A stretch of DNA of 45,494 nucleotides from WS-7 sp036505295 (GTDB taxonomy: Bacteria > Eisenbacteria > RBG-16-71-46 > SZUA-252), in NCBI GenBank assembly GCA_036505295.1, contig DASXTQ010000120.1:1-45494 (forward strand), in the 5' to 3' direction. The position numbers and the translations under genes are program-made. Below the pieces are notes generated by a model. The model had not been told where the DNA came from. It made no database searches and saw only the letters and a list, made by a program, of their open reading frames with translations. Positions 16,624 through 25,511 of this stretch are shown in pieces. Every line of letters begins with the position of its first letter. Positions within the stretch are counted from its first letter, which is position 1.

Positions 16624-18309
16624 TTAGGGATTGGCGAAGAGGGTGAGCCCCGCGGGGCTCTGTGAGGCACGCTTTCCGCGCACCCGCGACTCGGCCGCTT
16701 GGGCCTCGCTGTCCAGCCGGAGGGCCCGGCAAACCCGGCCGAGTATCCGTTCGGCATCCGAACCCGCATCGGGGCATCGAACCGCACGCTTCAAAAGATC
16801 TCTCGCTAACTCCAACTGCCCCATGCTGTAGCGAATACTCCCCAGGAGCGTCAACGCTCGCCCGTTCCAGGGGTTGAGCGCCACCGCGCGATCGAGCCTC
16901 TGGAGCGCCCGATCGACTGCTCCCTGATTTAAATCTGATGCGGCGAGGAAATAAAGGCACTCGGAATTCTCCCTGCCCAGGCCGTTGAGCTTCCGGAACG
17001 CCCATTCAGCCACCAGGCTATCCCCTATCTCTGCCGCGGTTTGCCCCAGCTCGGCGTAGAGCAGGGGGCTCTCGGGACCCCGCACGGCTCCTTCGCGCAT
17101 GAGGGCGACGGCTTCCTCCGGGTGGCGTAGGAGAATGTAGCACAGGGCTCCTGCCAGCACCTTTCGGGGGTTCGCCAGGAGCCCTTCCCGAATTTGCTCG
17201 AGCGTCAAAACCCCTGTTCGCCGGTTCCCGACCTTGATCTCCAAGTACGCGACCATCAGGGACTCTTCCTGCGTCAGGAAGCGCAGTTGAAGCAGCTTCC
17301 GGTAACACTCGAGCGCAGGCTTCTCGTTCCCGAGCGCCACGAGCGCCCGGGCCTTGACGGGCAGCGCGGCTCTTTGTTTCCCAAGCGGCTTCACCGCCTC
17401 CAGTGCCGCGCGGTAGTCGCCGTCGCTCAGGAGCATGCGGCCGGCTTCAACGCGGACGTCGATTGGGTCGAAACCGCGCTGCCCCATCCGACCCAGGAAA
17501 GCCTCCGCGGCTCTCCGGTCCCCCTCTCGGAACAAGTACGAGGCATACGCCGCGATCTGCTCGGGGACGGCGTCGTCGGCTTCGGCGCGCCGCCGGAGAA
17601 GCTTCTCTTCGAGCGCTGTATCGCCCAAGCGCCGGGCCAAAGCGACCCCCAGTCCCAAGGTCCGGGGATCGTCCGGGGTGAGCTCGAGGGCCAGCTGGAG
17701 GGCTTGAGACGCTTCATCCAGCCGACCGTCCTCGAGCGCCATCCCCAGGACCCCTGTCGCCACCCATCCGAAATCGGGAAGCAGGATGTCCGTGCGCCTT
17801 AGATCGGCCAACGCCGCCTCGTAGTTCTTATTGAGCTCGTGCGCGAGCGCGCGCAGGGCGTAGAGCTCGGGGCGCGCTCTGAGGATCCGTAGCGGCGGCG
17901 TCAAGGCCTGTACGGCAACCGAGGCCTCTCCCGCGCGGAGCCGCATGCGACCGACCAGCATGGCCGCGTCGGCATTCAAGCTGTCCAATTGGAGGGCACG
18001 CTCGCCCCACTCGAGGGCGCGCGTGTCCTCGCCAGAAGTCTCGAGGATCTGGGCAAAGCGCGAAGCGACGTAGCTGGAGGCCGGATCTTCGGCCGTCAAT
18101 GCTTCGGCCCAGACCGCAGCTTCTTCGATATTGCCGCTCTCTTGGGCCACGGCCGAGCGCACGAGGAATTCGAGATTGGCGGGAATCGCGGGGGAGCGGT
18201 CGGGTGAGAAGTCGGCGCATGCGGAGCCGGCCAGCGACGCGATCAGAATCAGCGACAGCGTCCCCATGCCCGTCCAAGAGATAAGGGAGGATGTACGAGC
18301 TTCAGCCAC
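16624..18309 (-). CDS. Large TPR lipoprotein
   Basis: A 561-residue predicted lipoprotein. The GTG at 18309 has GGAG seven bases upstream; the signal peptide ends SLAGSAC with Cys at residue 31. Nearly the whole mature protein is tetratricopeptide-like helical repeats; clear units are near residues 75-135, 200-250 and 440-500 (such as LQRLDRAVALNPWNGRALTL). No enzyme domain is visible. It would act as a periplasmic scaffold, but partners cannot be named. It has its own promoter in the end of rnc and precedes the sigma gene by 64 bases. An internal ATG at 18267 is an alternative start that keeps a shorter signal peptide. Confidence 0.75.
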   Translation of the reverse strand: MAEARTSSLISWTGMGTLSLILIASLAGSACADFSPDRSPAIPANLEFLVRSAVAQESGNIEEAAVWAEALTAEDPASSYVASRFAQILETSGEDTRALEWGERALQLDSLNADAAMLVGRMRLRAGEASVAVQALTPPLRILRARPELYALRALAHELNKNYEAALADLRRTDILLPDFGWVATGVLGMALEDGRLDEASQALQLALELTPDDPRTLGLGVALARRLGDTALEEKLLRRRAEADDAVPEQIAAYASYLFREGDRRAAEAFLGRMGQRGFDPIDVRVEAGRMLLSDGDYRAALEAVKPLGKQRAALPVKARALVALGNEKPALECYRKLLQLRFLTQEESLMVAYLEIKVGNRRTGVLTLEQIREGLLANPRKVLAGALCYILLRHPEEAVALMREGAVRGPESPLLYAELGQTAAEIGDSLVAEWAFRKLNGLGRENSECLYFLAASDLNQGAVDRALQRLDRAVALNPWNGRALTLLGSIRYSMGQLELARDLLKRAVRCPDAGSDAERILGRVCRALRLDSEAQAAESRVRGKRASQSPAGLTLFANP

Positions 18310-18332
18310 GTCGTCTCCAGGTCAAAGGGATA

Positions 18333-18358
18333 GAGGAGGGCCCAAACGGACCCTCCTC
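18333..18358 (-). other. GC-rich stem-loop between rnc and the TPR lipoprotein gene
   Basis: GAGGAGGG (18333-18340) and CCCTCCTC (18351-18358) form a perfect 8-pair stem, extended by two more pairs after one mismatch, with a loop of about four bases. No U-tract follows, so intrinsic termination is uncertain. It lies in the leader of the TPR gene if the TATAAT promoter just upstream is used. A separate 10-base palindrome GTCTCGAGAC lies at 18363-18372. Confidence 0.4.
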
Positions 18359-18381
18359 CCCTGTCTCGAGACGACGCTCCT

Positions 18382-18411
18382 ATTATAGCAAATCTAGGAT
18401 TCGGATTGCAA
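18382..18411 (-). promoter_or_regulatory. Candidate sigma70 promoter for the TPR lipoprotein gene
   Basis: On the minus strand TTGCAA (18411-18406) and a perfect TATAAT (18387-18382) are separated by 18 bases. The -35 element lies inside the last codons of rnc. The expected start is near 18375, about 65 bases before the GTG at 18309. A perfect -10 hexamer stands out in this GC-rich DNA. Confidence 0.5.
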
Positions 18412-19374
18412 CCGCGAGGCGGCCCAAGGGGATTTGCTCCCGTCGGGGCCCCGTGCCTCGTCTGCCTCCCGCGGCTCCCGGCTCTCCTCGTGCGGACCGC
18501 GGCTCCCCGGTTGTCCGGCGCCCGGGCCGCGCCCGCCACCGCCCCGCGAGCGGCGCCCACGGCCACCCCGACGCCTGCGTCGGCGGTGATCCTGCCGTTC
18601 GCCTCGCACCAACTTCTCGAAATGGAGAAGTGCGTCGCGGGCCGCTTCCTGTTCCGCTTCCTTCTTGTTGTTCCCGTGGCCCCGGCCGAGCACCTTCTGG
18701 TTCACGACCACTTCGACGGTGAACACCTTCTCGTGGTCGGGGCCGATCTCGCTCGAGATCCGGTACTGCGGGTGCGTCTTGAACTCACCCTGCACGTACT
18801 CTTGGAGCATGCTCTTGTAGTTCGCGAGATTTGCATCGCTCAGGATCTCGTGCACCTGGCGAAGGAGCAGCCGCTCCGTGAGGCGCCGCGCGGGCTCCAG
18901 CCCCCCGTCCAGATACACGGCGCCGATCACGCCTTCCAGCGTGTCGGCCAGGATGGATGCGCGGTCGCGGCCGCCGGATCCTGTCTCCGCCTCGCTGAGC
19001 AGAATATATCCGCCCAGACCCATGAGCTTCGCGGTCCGGGACAGAATGACGCGGCTCACGAGGAGCGACTTCATCTTCGTGAGCTCTCCCTCGCGAAGGG
19101 AGGTGAACTTCCGGTACAGGAACTCGTTCACGACAAGCCCTACGACCGAGTCCCCGAGAAACTCCATCCGCTCGTTGGATTCTCCCGCGCCCTTTTCGGG
19201 TTGGGAGTGGAGGTAGGAGCGGTGGGTCAATGCCTGCCGTGCCAGCTCCGGGTCTTTGAACTTGTAATGAAGGATTGCTTCGAATCCGCGCAGATCGAAT
19301 TCACGGCTCTCGCGATGCTCGATTCGAGGGGCGGGAGCCTTTTCCATTCCAAACAGCTTTCTGAGTAATTTCAC
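18394..19374 (-). CDS. rnc: Ribonuclease III with a long Arg/Gly-rich C-terminal tail
   Basis: A 326-residue double-strand RNA endonuclease for rRNA and mRNA processing. The catalytic domain holds the signature ERMEFLGDSVV at residues 68-78 and the second acidic cluster near DTLEGVIGAVYLDGG (144-158). The dsRNA-binding domain spans about 185-256 (GHGNNKKEAEQEAARDAL at its end). Residues 258-326 are an extra, highly basic RGG-like tail, absent from typical 220-250-residue enzymes, which ends in an acidic/Ser-rich stretch. The GTG at 19374 is chosen with a GAGG site upstream; the frame to 19446 runs into fabF. The position after fabF is the classic fab-rnc arrangement. Confidence 0.95.
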   Translation of the reverse strand: MKLLRKLFGMEKAPAPRIEHRESREFDLRGFEAILHYKFKDPELARQALTHRSYLHSQPEKGAGESNERMEFLGDSVVGLVVNEFLYRKFTSLREGELTKMKSLLVSRVILSRTAKLMGLGGYILLSEAETGSGGRDRASILADTLEGVIGAVYLDGGLEPARRLTERLLLRQVHEILSDANLANYKSMLQEYVQGEFKTHPQYRISSEIGPDHEKVFTVEVVVNQKVLGRGHGNNKKEAEQEAARDALLHFEKLVRGERQDHRRRRRRGGRGRRSRGGGGRGPGAGQPGSRGPHEESREPREADEARGPDGSKSPWAASRLQSES

Positions 19375-19387
19375 GTTTCGGGATCCT

Positions 19388-20659
19388 CTAGGGACCCTCC
19401 GGTGCCACGCTTCTCGATAACGCCAGGGTGACGTTGTGCCCGCCAAAGCCCAATGAATTGGAGAGGGCTGCCCGCACTTCGACCGATCGCGCGGTGTTGG
19501 GGACGTAATCGAGGTCGCAATCGGGGTCGGGGTGCTCGTAATTGATGGTCGGAGGAAGGACCTGCCGCTCGAGCGCGAGGACGCAGATGATCGTCTCCAG
19601 TCCGCCGGCGGCTCCGAGCAGGTGGCCCGTCATGGACTTCGTCGAGCTGACGGCCACATGATGCGCGTGCTCCCCGAATACCGACTTGATGGCTTGGGTT
19701 TCGAACTTGTCGTTGAGTGGTGTGGAGGTGCCGTGGGCGTTCACGTACCCGAACTCGCGCAGAGGCAGTCCGGAATCGCTGATGGCGGCCCGCATGGCGC
19801 GCGCTGCACCCTCACCCTCGGGGGCAGGAGCGGTCATATGATGGGCATCTCCCGTTGCGCCGTAACCGACGACCTCCGCCAGGATCGCAGCGCCGCGTCG
19901 CTTCGCGTGCTCGAGTTCCTCCAGGATCAAGATTCCCGCGCCTTCCCCCATCACGAATCCATCGCGCTGGGAATCGAAGGGCCGGGAGGCCCGGGTCGGG
20001 TCGTCGTTACGAGTGGACATCGCTTTCATGGAGCAGAATCCCGCGAAGGAAACCGGAGTCACCGGAGCTTCGGCGCCGCCCGCGATCATCACGTCCGCTT
20101 CGGAGTTCTGGATAATCCGGAACGCCTCACCCACCGCGTGCGCTCCCGAGGAGCATGCCGACACGGTGCAGTAATTGGGGCCCTTGGCGCCGAAGAGGAT
20201 CGACACCTGGCCCGAGGCCATGTCCGAGATCATCATGGGAATGAAAAATGGGCTCACGCGGTTCGGGCCCTTCTCGAGGAGAGTCCGGTGCTGATCCTCG
20301 AAGGTCGAGATGCCTCCGATGCCTGATCCCACGATCACGCCGAAGCGGTCCGGATCGACGGCTTCGCGAACGGAGGCCTGGTCCAAAGCCTGCCTCGACG
20401 CGGCGACCGCGTATTGAACGAACAGGTCCGTGCGGCGGATGTCCTTCCGGTCCATGAAATCCTCCGGTTTGAATCCGCGCACCTCGCCCGCGATCCGCGT
20501 GCCGTATGCCGCGGCGTCGAATCGTGTCAACGGCCCGATCCCGGACTCGCCGGCGATCAGCCGTTTCCAGAATTCCTCGACGGTGTTTCCCAGCGGGCAT
20601 ACGAGGCCCATCCCGGTCACCACCACCCGCCGAGGACTCCCATTCCTCCGATAGCTCAC
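19388..20659 (-). CDS. fabF: Beta-ketoacyl-ACP synthase II
   Basis: A 423-residue condensing enzyme extending acyl-ACP with malonyl-ACP. The nucleophilic Cys is at residue 169 (TVSACSSGAH), with the two histidines in NAHGTSTPLND and STKSMTGHLLGAAG in the C-terminal half, and the Gly-rich end SNSLGFGGHN. The length is normal. The GTG at 20659 gives a short N-terminal extension before VVVTGMG; the ribosome site there is weak. It lies between acpP (72-base gap) and rnc (13-base gap). Confidence 0.96.
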   Translation of the reverse strand: MSYRRNGSPRRVVVTGMGLVCPLGNTVEEFWKRLIAGESGIGPLTRFDAAAYGTRIAGEVRGFKPEDFMDRKDIRRTDLFVQYAVAASRQALDQASVREAVDPDRFGVIVGSGIGGISTFEDQHRTLLEKGPNRVSPFFIPMMISDMASGQVSILFGAKGPNYCTVSACSSGAHAVGEAFRIIQNSEADVMIAGGAEAPVTPVSFAGFCSMKAMSTRNDDPTRASRPFDSQRDGFVMGEGAGILILEELEHAKRRGAAILAEVVGYGATGDAHHMTAPAPEGEGAARAMRAAISDSGLPLREFGYVNAHGTSTPLNDKFETQAIKSVFGEHAHHVAVSSTKSMTGHLLGAAGGLETIICVLALERQVLPPTINYEHPDPDCDLDYVPNTARSVEVRAALSNSLGFGGHNVTLALSRSVAPEGP

Positions 20660-20731
20660 GAACTCGTTCTCGGTTTTCTCGCCTGCGCTCCCGATCCCCG
20701 CGGAACTCGACGCGTTCGACCGGGCGCCGAA

Positions 20732-20980
20732 TCAGGCGTTCTTCGGCACGTGCGATTCCAGGTACTTGATGGCATCCGCCACCGTGGTCATCTTCTCCGC
20801 ATCCTCGTCCGGGATTTCGATATCGAATTCCTCCTCGAGGGCCATGACGAGCTCGACGGTGTCGAGCGAGTCCGCTCCGAGATCGTCGATGAACGACGCT
20901 TCCGGCGTCACCTGCTCCGGCGCGACCCCCAACTGATCGACGATGATTTGCTTGACCCGGTCTTCGCTGAATGAGGCCAT
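20732..20980 (-). CDS. acpP: Acyl carrier protein
   Basis: An 82-residue acidic carrier with the phosphopantetheine site DLGADSLDTVEL, the modified Ser at residue 38. The ATG at 20980 is chosen over the in-frame GTG at 20992 because a near-perfect ribosome-binding site (GGGAGGTGA) ends about eight bases before it and overlaps the GTG. It is the strongest such site in the window, fitting the high demand for ACP. It sits between fabG and fabF. Confidence 0.97.
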   Translation of the reverse strand: MASFSEDRVKQIIVDQLGVAPEQVTPEASFIDDLGADSLDTVELVMALEEEFDIEIPDEDAEKMTTVADAIKYLESHVPKNA

Positions 20981-21026
20981 TCCCTGCTTCACCTCCCTTT
21001 TGGATTCCCGTTTCGGCCCGATCGCT

Positions 21027-21776
21027 TCACATCCTCATACCGCCATCGACGGACAGCACTTGGCCGGTGACGTAACCGGCCTCCTCCGAACATAGATACG
21101 CCACCGCGTGGGCCACGTCCTCGGCGGATCCCAGTCGTCCGAGGGGGATTTGCGCCTTCAAGCCCTCCCGCACCTTCTCGTTCAAATCCGCTGTCATCGC
21201 GGTATCGATGAACCCTGGAGCTACCGCATTCACCGTAATATGGCGCGATGCCAGTTCCTTGGCAACGGCCTTCGTGAGGCCCACAAGTCCCGCCTTGGAC
21301 GCGACATAATTCGCCTGACCGGGGTTCCCGATGAGACCGACCACGGAGCTCATGTTTACGATTCGACCCCACCGCTGTTTCATCATAGGCCGCGTGAAGG
21401 CTCGGATGCAGAGAAAGCTCCCCTTGAGATTGGTGTCGATGACGTGATCCCAATCCTCCTCGCTCAACCGCATGACCAGATTGTCCCGCGTGACTCCAGC
21501 ATTGTTGACGAGGATGTCCGCCCTGCCGAATGCTTCGAGCGTCCTCGCGCAAAGCGCGTCGGCGTCTCCCGACTTGGACACGTCGGCTTGGACCCAGATC
21601 GCTTCGCCTCCTGTCGAACAAATCTCGGTACACGCCTTCTCCAGCGCCGCCTCGTCACGCCCCGACACGACGATCTTGGCACCGCCGCACGCCAGCCGCG
21701 ATGCGATCGCGCGGCCGATTCCTTTCGCCCCGCCGGTCACGACCGCGACCCTGTCCGCGAAACGCCGATCGGTCAC
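21027..21776 (-). CDS. fabG: 3-oxoacyl-ACP reductase
   Basis: A 249-residue NADPH-dependent short-chain reductase of the fatty-acid cycle. It shows the Rossmann loop GGAKGIGRA near residue 15-23, the NNAG motif near 90, catalytic Ser in MSSVVG, YVASK as the Tyr-x3-Lys pair near 155-159, and the family end GQVLSVDGGMRM. The GTG at 21776 overlaps the fabD stop as GTGA; the upstream extension to 21953 is Arg/Gly-rich sequence inside fabD. It is followed by acpP after 46 bases. Confidence 0.96.
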   Translation of the reverse strand: MTDRRFADRVAVVTGGAKGIGRAIASRLACGGAKIVVSGRDEAALEKACTEICSTGGEAIWVQADVSKSGDADALCARTLEAFGRADILVNNAGVTRDNLVMRLSEEDWDHVIDTNLKGSFLCIRAFTRPMMKQRWGRIVNMSSVVGLIGNPGQANYVASKAGLVGLTKAVAKELASRHITVNAVAPGFIDTAMTADLNEKVREGLKAQIPLGRLGSAEDVAHAVAYLCSEEAGYVTGQVLSVDGGMRM

Positions 21777-22717
21777 GCTGCGACCTCCTGGAGCGCCTGC
21801 ACCGCCGCCTCGACCGCCTCCGGATCCTCGCTTCCGAAGAGCGAGACGTCGCGGCCGACGCTCTTCACGAGACCGCGGAGAACGCGACCTTGGCCCACTT
21901 CGACGATCCGCCGCACGCCGTCCTCCACCATCGCGCGAACCGCTTGCTCCCACAGCACGGGCCGGAGGAGCTGCTCCCGCAAGGAGACGCGGATGTCCTC
22001 CGGGGACTGCACCGGCCGCGCGGACGCGTTGGCGTAGACCGGAAACCTGGCGGGCCTGATCTCGACCGCCTCGAGCGCTTGACCGAGCCCGCGTGCCGCG
22101 CTTTCCATGAGCGGCGAATGGAACGCGGCGCTCACTTGCAGCGGCACGATTTTCTTGGCGCCTGCCTTCTTCGCTTCCTCGGAGGCGCGGTCCAGCGCCT
22201 CACGCGTTCCGGATAGCACGATTTGTCCGGGAGAGTTGAAGTTCGCGGCGGCCAGGTCTCGGGGCCTCGCCACCGCGGCGAGGACCTTCTCGATCTCGGC
22301 CGCGTCCAGGCCGAGCACCGCGAGCATGGTTCCGGGCCGCTCCCTTCCCGCGTTTGCCATCAACTCGCCCCGCCGGCGGATGAGTCTCAACCCGTCCTCG
22401 AACGAAAGCGATCCCGCCACGACGTGTGCCGCGAATTCCCCCGCGCTGTGCCCCGCCCCTGCCGAAGGGCGTACGCCGCGGCGCTCGAGCACGCGGGCCG
22501 CCGCGACGCTGGTGACCAGCAGGGCGGGCTGCGTGTTCTCGGTCCGGCTCAGCGTATCGAGGGGTCCGTCGAAACAGAGGGAGGAGAGAGACATGGCGAG
22601 CACCTGGTCCGCACGCTCGAAAACCTCGCGCGCTTCCGGAAAACGGTCGGCTAGGGCGCGGCCCATGCCCACCGCCTGCGAGCCCTGGCCCGGGAAAAGG
22701 AACGCGATCCGGCTCAC
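21773..22717 (-). CDS. fabD: Malonyl-CoA:ACP transacylase
   Basis: A 314-residue transacylase loading malonyl groups onto ACP. It shows FLFPGQGSQAVGMG at the N-terminus, the nucleophile elbow GHSAGEF near residue 88 (most family members read GHSLGE), and the catalytic His in SAAFHSPLM near 198. The GTG at 22717 overlaps the fabH stop as GTGA. The eight codons upstream lie inside fabH. Confidence 0.96.
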   Translation of the reverse strand: MSRIAFLFPGQGSQAVGMGRALADRFPEAREVFERADQVLAMSLSSLCFDGPLDTLSRTENTQPALLVTSVAAARVLERRGVRPSAGAGHSAGEFAAHVVAGSLSFEDGLRLIRRRGELMANAGRERPGTMLAVLGLDAAEIEKVLAAVARPRDLAAANFNSPGQIVLSGTREALDRASEEAKKAGAKKIVPLQVSAAFHSPLMESAARGLGQALEAVEIRPARFPVYANASARPVQSPEDIRVSLREQLLRPVLWEQAVRAMVEDGVRRIVEVGQGRVLRGLVKSVGRDVSLFGSEDPEAVEAAVQALQEVAA

Positions 22718-23706
22718 CAGCGCACCACGGCGGCGGCCCACGTGAAACCGCCGCCGAAGGTGACCAGCTCCACGAGATCGCCGGGCTTGATTCGCCCTTG
22801 GCGTTTCGCCTCGTCGAGCGCGAGCGGGATCGAGGCGGACGAGGTGTTTCCGTATCGGTCCAGGTTGACGAAGACCTTCTCCATCGGCAGGCCGAGACGC
22901 CTCGCGGTCGCGTCGATGATGCGATAGTTCGCCTGGTGCGGGACCAGGAGATCCAGCTCCTCCGGCTTGTGCCCCGCGGCCTCGAGCGCCTCGCAGGCCA
23001 CCGACTCCATGGCGCGTACCGCGTACTTGAACACGTCGTTCCCGCTCATGCGGATATAGTGGAGCTTTCGGTCGACGGTGTCGTGCGATGCGGGATGGAG
23101 TGAGCCGCCCCCCGGCATCTCCAGCAGCTTCGTGAGCGAGCCGTCGCTATGGAGCCTCGTGGAGAGAATCCCGCCGGGCTCTCCCGTCGATCGCAGCACG
23201 ACGGCGCCCGCCGCGTCACCGAAGAGCACGCACGTGTTGCGGTCGGTCCAGTCGACAATCTTCGAAAGAGTCTCGACCCCGATCACGAGCACGGTGTCCG
23301 CCGCCCCCGTCGCGACCTGCGTGCGCGCGAGCGACAACGCGTAAAGAAAACCGGAGCAGGCCGCGGAGATGTCGAAGCCGTACGCCCGCGAAGCGCCGAG
23401 CCGGTCTTGCACGAGGCACGCCGTCGAGGGGAACGGACGGTCCCCCGTCACGGTCCCTACGATGATCTGATCGAGGTCTTCCCCCTTCAACCCCGCGTCC
23501 CGGACCGCGCGGCGCGCCGCTTCGGTGGCGAGAACGGAAGCTGAGGTTTCGGGATCGGCGATGCGGCGCTCCTTGATCCCGGTTCGCGTCGTGATCCACT
23601 CGTCCGAGGTGTCGACGATCTGCTCCAGATCTTTGTTCGTGAGGACCCGGTCCGGCGTGCAGGATCCGACTCCGACGATATGAACGTCGCGCGTGGGTGC
23701 GATCAT
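22714..23706 (-). CDS. fabH: Beta-ketoacyl-ACP synthase III
   Basis: A 330-residue enzyme starting fatty-acid chains from acyl-CoA and malonyl-ACP. The catalytic Cys is at residue 117 (DISAACSGF), the His lies in VPHQANYRI and the Asn in YGNTSSAS. The ATG at 23706 overlaps the plsX stop as ATGA; the long upstream extension to 24270 is an out-of-frame reading of plsX. It lies in the canonical plsX-fabH-fabD-fabG-acpP-fabF order. Confidence 0.97.
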   Translation of the reverse strand: MIAPTRDVHIVGVGSCTPDRVLTNKDLEQIVDTSDEWITTRTGIKERRIADPETSASVLATEAARRAVRDAGLKGEDLDQIIVGTVTGDRPFPSTACLVQDRLGASRAYGFDISAACSGFLYALSLARTQVATGAADTVLVIGVETLSKIVDWTDRNTCVLFGDAAGAVVLRSTGEPGGILSTRLHSDGSLTKLLEMPGGGSLHPASHDTVDRKLHYIRMSGNDVFKYAVRAMESVACEALEAAGHKPEELDLLVPHQANYRIIDATARRLGLPMEKVFVNLDRYGNTSSASIPLALDEAKRQGRIKPGDLVELVTFGGGFTWAAAVVRW

Positions 23707-24734
23707 GCGGCCTCCGGCGCCAGGCGTTGGAGGTCGTCGCGTATGAAATCCGCGACGCGCGCCTCGGCGCACCGCGCCGCAGCACGGATCGCGTTCTTGA
23801 TGGCGCGCGCGTTGGATCGTCCGTGTGCGATGATGCAGGTCCCGTCGACGCCCAGGAGCGGCGCCCCGCCGACCTCGGCATAGTCCATGCGGCGCTTGAG
23901 CCTCCGGAAGGCAGGCTTCAAGAGGAGCCCCGCCAGCATGCTCAGGGGATCGCTCCGGATCTCGTCTTTGATCATATTGCCCACGCTGGGAATCACGCTC
24001 TCCGCGAATTTGAGAAGCACGTTTCCGACGAAGCCGTCGCACACGACGACGTCCGCGGTGCCGAGGATGATGTCCCGGCCCTCCACGTTTCCGACGAAAT
24101 GCACGGGGCTCTGCTTCAACAGCTGGTGCGCCTCGTAGTAGAGCTCGCTCCCCTTCTCCGCCTCCTCGCCGATGTTCAGCAACCCGACGCGGGGCCGCTC
24201 CACATGGAGAACGAGCCTGGCATAGATGCTGCCCATCATCGCGAATTGGTGGAGGTGGTACGGCTTGCAATCCGAGGTGGCGCCGACATCCAGAATGACG
24301 ACGTTCCCCTGCGGGGTAGGGAGCACCGTGGCGATCGCCGGACGCTGCACCGACTCGATCCGGCCGAGGCCGAACAGGGCCGCGGCCACAACCGCGCCGG
24401 TATTTCCGGCGGAGACCATGGCGTTGGTCCTGCGCTCCTTGTGAAGGCGCGCGGCGATGTTGATCGAGGAATCCTTCTTCTTCCGCACGGAGGTCGCGGC
24501 CGACTCACCCATCTCCACGCGCTCCGATGCGTGGATCACGTCGGGGAGCTCGGCGCCCAAACGCAGGCGGGCGGCCTCCTCGCGGACGAGCGCCTCATCG
24601 CCGATGAGCACGACCCCGAAGGCGCCCGCGGATTCCCGGATCGCCTCCATGGCGCCCTGAATGACCACACCGGGGGCAAGGTCGCCGCCCATGGCGTCCA
24701 CCCCGATGACCGGCCTTCCGGCTCGCTCGCTCAC
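23703..24734 (-). CDS. plsX: Phosphate acyltransferase PlsX
   Basis: A 343-residue enzyme making acyl-phosphate from acyl-ACP for phospholipid synthesis. It shows the N-terminal IGVDAMGGDLAPG, SAGNTGAVVAAALFGLGRI near residues 108-126 and GFVGNVLLKFAE in the second half. It begins with GTG at 24734, 19 bases after rpmF, with only a weak ribosome site. The rpmF-plsX-fab order is common in bacteria. Confidence 0.95.
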   Translation of the reverse strand: MSERAGRPVIGVDAMGGDLAPGVVIQGAMEAIRESAGAFGVVLIGDEALVREEAARLRLGAELPDVIHASERVEMGESAATSVRKKKDSSINIAARLHKERRTNAMVSAGNTGAVVAAALFGLGRIESVQRPAIATVLPTPQGNVVILDVGATSDCKPYHLHQFAMMGSIYARLVLHVERPRVGLLNIGEEAEKGSELYYEAHQLLKQSPVHFVGNVEGRDIILGTADVVVCDGFVGNVLLKFAESVIPSVGNMIKDEIRSDPLSMLAGLLLKPAFRRLKRRMDYAEVGGAPLLGVDGTCIIAHGRSNARAIKNAIRAAARCAEARVADFIRDDLQRLAPEAA

Positions 24735-24753
24735 CGTCGCCCCGTGCCCGCCC

Positions 24754-24945
24754 TTACGTACTCTTCAACTCCTCCTGCGAGATCACTTCTTCGCCCGCGT
24801 AGTAGCCGCAATGCCCGCACACGCGGTGCGGGAGCTTCGGCTGGCTGCAGTGGGGGCAGAGTGAGCGCGACGGCACCGCGAGTTTCCAGTGGGTGCGGCG
24901 CTTCTTGCCGCGGGTGCTCGAATGCCTTCTCTTGGGTACAGCCAT
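24754..24945 (-). CDS. rpmF: 50S ribosomal protein L32
   Basis: A 63-residue ribosomal protein beginning MAVPKRRHSSTRGKKRRTHW. It carries a zinc ribbon, CPHC near residues 30-33 and CGHC near 43-46, so it is the zinc-containing C+ form. A 69-base gap separates it from yceD; plsX follows after 19 bases. Confidence 0.96.
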   Translation of the reverse strand: MAVPKRRHSSTRGKKRRTHWKLAVPSRSLCPHCSQPKLPHRVCGHCGYYAGEEVISQEELKST

Positions 24946-25014
24946 CGTTCAACATTCCCTTCGTTGGATGTTCGCGGCCGGCCGTGCGGGACGTAGGTCC
25001 GGCGCCTTTCCGGC

Positions 25015-25497
25015 TCAGCCGGCGGCCGCGCCGACGCACCGGCACGGCCCTAGATTGCGATCTTCGCCGCACCGCGGGCAAAGGCCCGCGCACGCATCGC
25101 GGCAGAGCGGCCTCATGGGAAGACCAAGGAGCACTGCTTCCCGGATCTCGCTGTCGATGGAGAGCACGTGGCCGTCGTGGAAATGGACCCCCCCGTCCTC
25201 TTCATCAAGGGCCTTGGGGCTCATCGTGCGGGCAGGCGGCAACTTAGCACAGAAAACCTCGAAATCCAATTCGAGAATCTGGGAAAAGTCGACGAGGCAC
25301 CTGCTACATTGTTGCAGGGCAATAGCATGCACGGTCCCGCGTATCCAAATCTCGTCGCCGCGACGATCCAGGCTAAGTCCAATCTTGAGCGGGCCCTCCA
25401 GCGTAACATCTTGCGGGGTGATTCCCACGGAATCGGCCGCAAGATCGGCCTCGAGCCGGCTTTGCCCCTCGTCGACTTCATGTAGTTTGAGTTCCAT
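25015..25497 (-). CDS. yceD: YceD/DUF177-family protein
   Basis: A 160-residue YceD family protein, almost always next to rpmF and linked to ribosome/23S rRNA metabolism in other organisms. The pattern CSRCLVDF near residues 64-71 and a C-terminal Cys-rich tail (CRDACAGLCPRCGEDRNLG) match the family's metal-binding form. It starts with ATG 14 bases after ndk. Confidence 0.85.
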   Translation of the reverse strand: MELKLHEVDEGQSRLEADLAADSVGITPQDVTLEGPLKIGLSLDRRGDEIWIRGTVHAIALQQCSRCLVDFSQILELDFEVFCAKLPPARTMSPKALDEEDGGVHFHDGHVLSIDSEIREAVLLGLPMRPLCRDACAGLCPRCGEDRNLGPCRCVGAAAG

Positions 25498-25511
25498 GGC
25501 TCTTATTTAGA

